A DNA stretch of 33,502 bases from positions 1 through 33,502 of the forward strand of contig DAOSWM010000034.1 in assembly GCA_035380045.1 (NCBI GenBank), written 5' to 3'. The translations under genes were made by a program, and so were the position numbers. The stretch comes from DAOSWM01 sp035380045. GTDB lineage: Bacteria > Bacteroidota > Bacteroidia > Bacteroidales > Tenuifilaceae. Positions 30,722-33,502 of the stretch are shown in pieces. The notes beneath the pieces were generated by a model that was given only the letters and a program-made list of their open reading frames with translations, had not been told where the DNA came from and ran no database searches. The stretch's first letter is position 1, and each line of letters starts with the position of its first letter.

Positions 30722-31852
30722 ATGAAATTTGTTGTTTCCAGTACCGAGCTACTTAGCCACCTTTCAGTGGTTAGCCGGGTAATTAGTTCGAAGAACACGC
30801 TACCCATTCTCGACAATTTTCTTTTTAAGCTCGAGGGCAACAACCTCGAAATTACCGCATCCGACCTCGAAACAACCCTAACAACTTCCATTCAGCTTGA
30901 GAATGTTACCCAGGGAGGCGAGGTTGCCATTCCCTATCGTATTCTGGTTGATACCCTTAAAGAGTTTCCTGAGCAACCTCTAACCTTCGACATTAACCTC
31001 GACACGCTTGCCACAACCGTGAAAACCGAAACCGGTCAGTTCAACATTGTTGGGCAACCAGCAGAAGATTTTCCTGCAAAAGCAACAGTGAAGGACGAGT
31101 CAAAGGTTTCCGTTTCACTATCGGCAAACGCGCTGCTGAATGGAATTACCAAAACCATTTTTGCAACTGCCGACGATGAGATGCGCCCTGTGATGAATGG
31201 CATTCTATTCGAGCTGGCCTCGGACAGCCTCACTTTCGTTGCCTCCGATGCCCATAAGCTGGTTCGCTACAGAAGGCTTGATGTTAAATGCGACGAGGAG
31301 AAATCGTTCATTCTTCCAAAGAAACCCGCAACGTTGCTAAAAAATATTCTTGGAAAAGGGAATGCTACGGTAACCGTTGAGTTCGACGACAAGAATGCAG
31401 TTTTTGCGCTTCCTGGCTACAACATGGTTTGCCGTTTGGTTGAGGGCGTGTACCCTAACTACAACTCGGTTATCCCAACAAACAACCCCAACGTACTAAC
31501 AGCCGACCGGGTTGAATTCTACAACTCGCTCCGCAGGGTTGCCCCATTCGCCAATCAGGCAAGTAACCTTGTAAAACTTTCGCTTAGCGGAAATCAGCTT
31601 ATGACCTCGGCGCAAGATCTTGACTTTTCAATTTCTGCCTACGAGCGGTTTAACTGCCAGTACGAGGGCGAGGAGATGGAGATTGGTTTCAAATCGACTT
31701 TCCTAATCGAAATTTTGGCAAACATTTCAGCATCAGATGTTATGATGTCGCTCTCCGACCCTTCACGCGCAGGGCTTTTCTTCCCAGCCGTTAAGGAAAA
31801 TGAGGACGAAGACGTGCTAATGCTGCTTATGCCAATGATGGTGAATGCATAG
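30722..31852 (+). CDS. dnaN: DNA polymerase III beta subunit (sliding clamp)
   Basis: 376-aa DnaN. The protein forms the dimeric ring clamp that tethers DNA polymerase III and other repair enzymes to DNA. All three clamp domains are recognisable: the N-terminal stretch with LPILDNFLFKLEGNNLEITASDLE, the middle region with RPVMNGILFELASDSLTFVASDAHKLVRYR, and the C-terminal domain ending in LMLLMPMMVNA. The hydrophobic cleft residues at the end are typical. It stands between the gldFG unit and an exonuclease gene, with its own terminator. It is not next to dnaA, as is common in Bacteroidota. Confidence 0.97.
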   Translation: MKFVVSSTELLSHLSVVSRVISSKNTLPILDNFLFKLEGNNLEITASDLETTLTTSIQLENVTQGGEVAIPYRILVDTLKEFPEQPLTFDINLDTLATTVKTETGQFNIVGQPAEDFPAKATVKDESKVSVSLSANALLNGITKTIFATADDEMRPVMNGILFELASDSLTFVASDAHKLVRYRRLDVKCDEEKSFILPKKPATLLKNILGKGNATVTVEFDDKNAVFALPGYNMVCRLVEGVYPNYNSVIPTNNPNVLTADRVEFYNSLRRVAPFANQASNLVKLSLSGNQLMTSAQDLDFSISAYERFNCQYEGEEMEIGFKSTFLIEILANISASDVMMSLSDPSRAGLFFPAVKENEDEDVLMLLMPMMVNA

Positions 31853-31875
31853 TAACATAACTACATAACTTTTTA

Positions 31876-31918
31876 CGAAGCTGTTACCTGAACTCCGGCA
31901 GCAGCTTCGATTTTTTTT
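31876..31918 (+). terminator. Terminator after dnaN
   Basis: CGAAGCTG (31876-31883) pairs with CAGCTTCG (31902-31909), with further inner pairing, and is followed by ATTTTTTTT. Confidence 0.88.
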
Positions 31919-31933
31919 ATACCAACAATAGTA

Positions 31934-32698
31934 ATGCAACTTAACCTAAAGAATCCGCTGGTTTTTATCGACCTCGAAACAACAGGAATCGACATAGTTA
32001 ACGACCGCATTGTTGAAATTGCCGTGCTGAAACTTTTTCCCGACGGGAAAGAAGAGTTCAAGGTGAGGAGAATAAACCCGGGAATCCCCATTTCGCCCGA
32101 AGCAACTGCTGTTCACGGAATTACCAACGACGATGTTAAGGATGAACCCTCGTTCAGGGAAGTAGCCAAGTCGTTAGCCAACCTAATTGAGGGTTGCGAC
32201 TTCGCAGGGTTTAACTCCAACAAGTTCGATTTTCCGCTACTAGCGGAAGAGTTCCTCAGGGCAGAAGTTGATTTCGACTTTAAGAAACGTAAATTCATCG
32301 ACGTGCAAACCATTTTTCATAAAATGGAAAAACGAACCCTCGAGGCAGCCTACAAATTCTACTGCAACAAAACGCTTGAGGATGCGCACACCGCAAAGGC
32401 CGATACCATGGCAACCTTCGAGGTTCTCAAAGCGCAACTCGACAGGTACTCCGAACTGGAAAACAGCATCGATTTTCTTTCCGATTTCAGCTCGCACAAC
32501 ACCAACGTTGATTTTGCCGGACGAATAGTTATGGACGAAAACAACGTGGAAGTTTTCAACTTCGGCAAGTATCGAGGAAAATCGGTTATTGAAATATTCA
32601 GAAAGGAGCCCAGCTACTACTCGTGGATGATGAATGGCGATTTCCCGCTCTACACCAAGAAGGTTATCACAAACCTATACATGAAATCAAAACAATAA
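31934..32698 (+). CDS. DEDDh 3'-5' exonuclease (DnaQ-like) with C-terminal extension
   Basis: 254-aa exonuclease. Residues about 8-175 are a DnaQ-like DEDDh domain: Exo I VFIDLETTGID (Asp, Glu), the second motif with HGITNDDV and FNSNKFDFPLL, and Exo III DAHTAKADT with the catalytic His and Asp. A C-terminal 60-residue segment (FNFGKYRGKSVIEIF...YYSWMMNGDFPLYTKK) resembles the small DUF3820-like module often fused to such nucleases. The enzyme may proofread or process nucleic acid ends; a link to DNA polymerase is suggested by its neighbour dnaN, but it is separated from it by a terminator. The next gene is 24 bp downstream. Confidence 0.9.
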   Translation: MQLNLKNPLVFIDLETTGIDIVNDRIVEIAVLKLFPDGKEEFKVRRINPGIPISPEATAVHGITNDDVKDEPSFREVAKSLANLIEGCDFAGFNSNKFDFPLLAEEFLRAEVDFDFKKRKFIDVQTIFHKMEKRTLEAAYKFYCNKTLEDAHTAKADTMATFEVLKAQLDRYSELENSIDFLSDFSSHNTNVDFAGRIVMDENNVEVFNFGKYRGKSVIEIFRKEPSYYSWMMNGDFPLYTKKVITNLYMKSKQ

Positions 32699-32722
32699 CT
32701 AATAAAACAAACTCGACGTTAT

Positions 32723-33478
32723 ATGGCATTAATGGAACAATTCCGCAAGCAGGGTGATTTCCTGTTCCGGTACCGGAGTTTCTTCCCCATCCCGTTCTTT
32801 TTGGTTGGATTGGGCATTCACATCTACCAGCAGCTTCAGGCAAACGGAAATTTCATTCCCGAATACTACTACGCTATCTGCTTTGGCGTTGGACTAATTG
32901 GGTTAATTGTAAGGATTATTATTATTGGTTACGTTCCCAAAGGAACTTCTGGCCGAAACAGAACTGAGCAGATTGCCAATACCCTCAATACTGACGGAAT
33001 GTACTCGGTAGTTCGCCACCCGTTGTACGTTGGTAACTTTTTAATGTGGCTGGGAATTGCTATGATAACTGCGAACATTTGGTTTATCGTAATTTTTGTT
33101 TTGGCGTACTGGATTTACTACGAACGAATTATGTACGCCGAGGAGGCGTTTCTGCGCGAAAAATTCGGGCAAACCTACCTCGATTGGGCCAGCAAGGTTC
33201 CAGCGTTCATTCCCTGCTTCAAAAAGTGGCAGTCGCCAAACTCATACTTCTCTGCAAAGAATGCGCTCCGTCGTGAGTACACCGGACTTTTCAACCTGGT
33301 GGTTGTATTCTTCCTGTTTCACTACGCGCAGTCGGTAATTAAAAACGATATGGATTTTACTTACCTCGGTGAGAATGAGATACTCTGGTTTGGAATCCTT
33401 GCATTTACGGTTATTTTCTACTTTACCGTAAGAATACTACATAAGGGAACAAAACTCCTACACGTTGAGGGAAGGTAA
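32723..33478 (+). CDS. Isoprenylcysteine/phospholipid methyltransferase-like membrane protein
   Basis: 251-aa membrane protein of the PEMT/ICMT superfamily (PF04191-type). Membrane helices lie at about 20-37, 48-70, 106-130 and two at the C-terminus. The SAM-binding signature is GMYSVVRHPLYVGNFLMWLGIA, followed by YYERIMYAEEAFLREKFGQTYLDW, where the conserved Glu-rich and Tyr positions are seen. It probably methylates a lipid or lipid-linked substrate in the inner membrane. Members in Leptospira methylate lipid A phosphate, but that substrate is not shown here. It is probably cotranscribed with the exonuclease gene, and the terminator overlaps its stop codon. Confidence 0.86.
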   Translation: MALMEQFRKQGDFLFRYRSFFPIPFFLVGLGIHIYQQLQANGNFIPEYYYAICFGVGLIGLIVRIIIIGYVPKGTSGRNRTEQIANTLNTDGMYSVVRHPLYVGNFLMWLGIAMITANIWFIVIFVLAYWIYYERIMYAEEAFLREKFGQTYLDWASKVPAFIPCFKKWQSPNSYFSAKNALRREYTGLFNLVVVFFLFHYAQSVIKNDMDFTYLGENEILWFGILAFTVIFYFTVRILHKGTKLLHVEGR

Positions 33479-33497
33479 AACCTTCCCTTTTTTTTTA
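33468..33497 (+). terminator. Terminator overlapping the last stop codon
   Basis: AGGGAAGGT (33468-33476) pairs with ACCTTCCCT (33480-33488) around a 3-nt AAA loop, followed by a long T run. The stop codon TAA begins at the stem's last base. Confidence 0.93.
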
Positions 33498-33502
33498 CAA
33501 AA

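Overview
The window is a chromosomal segment of a Bacteroidota bacterium, most likely Bacteroidales or a close marine/anaerobic relative. The signs are GldF/GldG, a type IX secretion (T9SS) C-terminal sorting domain, a periplasmic-TPR sensor kinase paired with a LytTR regulator, a FISUMP-domain lipoprotein, an M49 peptidase with HECLGH, near absence of Shine-Dalgarno sites, and TANNTTTG-like -7 boxes. Sequence alone does not fix the genus. There is one 100-N scaffold gap (9178-9277). I see no rRNA, tRNA, CRISPR array, prophage or complete insertion sequence.

Left third (1-10.8 kb): surface and signalling genes, all on the + strand. A sensor kinase and LytTR regulator overlap by 7 bp. They are followed by a three-unit beta-helix lipoprotein, LemA, a DUF3137 membrane protein, an operon of a small anchored protein + second DUF3137 protein + MORN-repeat lipoprotein, a FISUMP lipoprotein, and the 3' remnant of a T9SS cargo gene. 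The most interesting signal is here. Three intergenic regions each carry two direct repeats of about WACRCTTTCAAA spaced exactly 21 bp, the geometry LytTR regulators bind. They sit before the beta-helix lipoprotein, before the small anchored protein's operon and, once the probably artefactual gap is closed, before the FISUMP lipoprotein. I infer a local regulon of the LytTR regulator encoded at 2226-2987.

Middle (10.8-26.8 kb): housekeeping and metabolic genes, mostly on the - strand. These are a ComA-like phosphosulfolactate synthase, a TPR protein, a dihydroorotate-dehydrogenase-like flavoprotein lacking the catalytic Cys, a KamA-family radical SAM protein, Xaa-Pro aminopeptidase (+), MltG, a class I aminotransferase, a small anchored conserved protein (+), HtpG, a membrane-anchored degenerate receiver protein, and a dipeptidyl peptidase III lipoprotein. 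Small palindromic or MITE-like elements lie in several gaps between genes.

Right (27-33.5 kb): gldF-gldG and a DUF4340-like membrane protein form one transcription unit. They are followed by dnaN, a DEDDh exonuclease, and an isoprenylcysteine-methyltransferase-like membrane protein that ends in a strong terminator.
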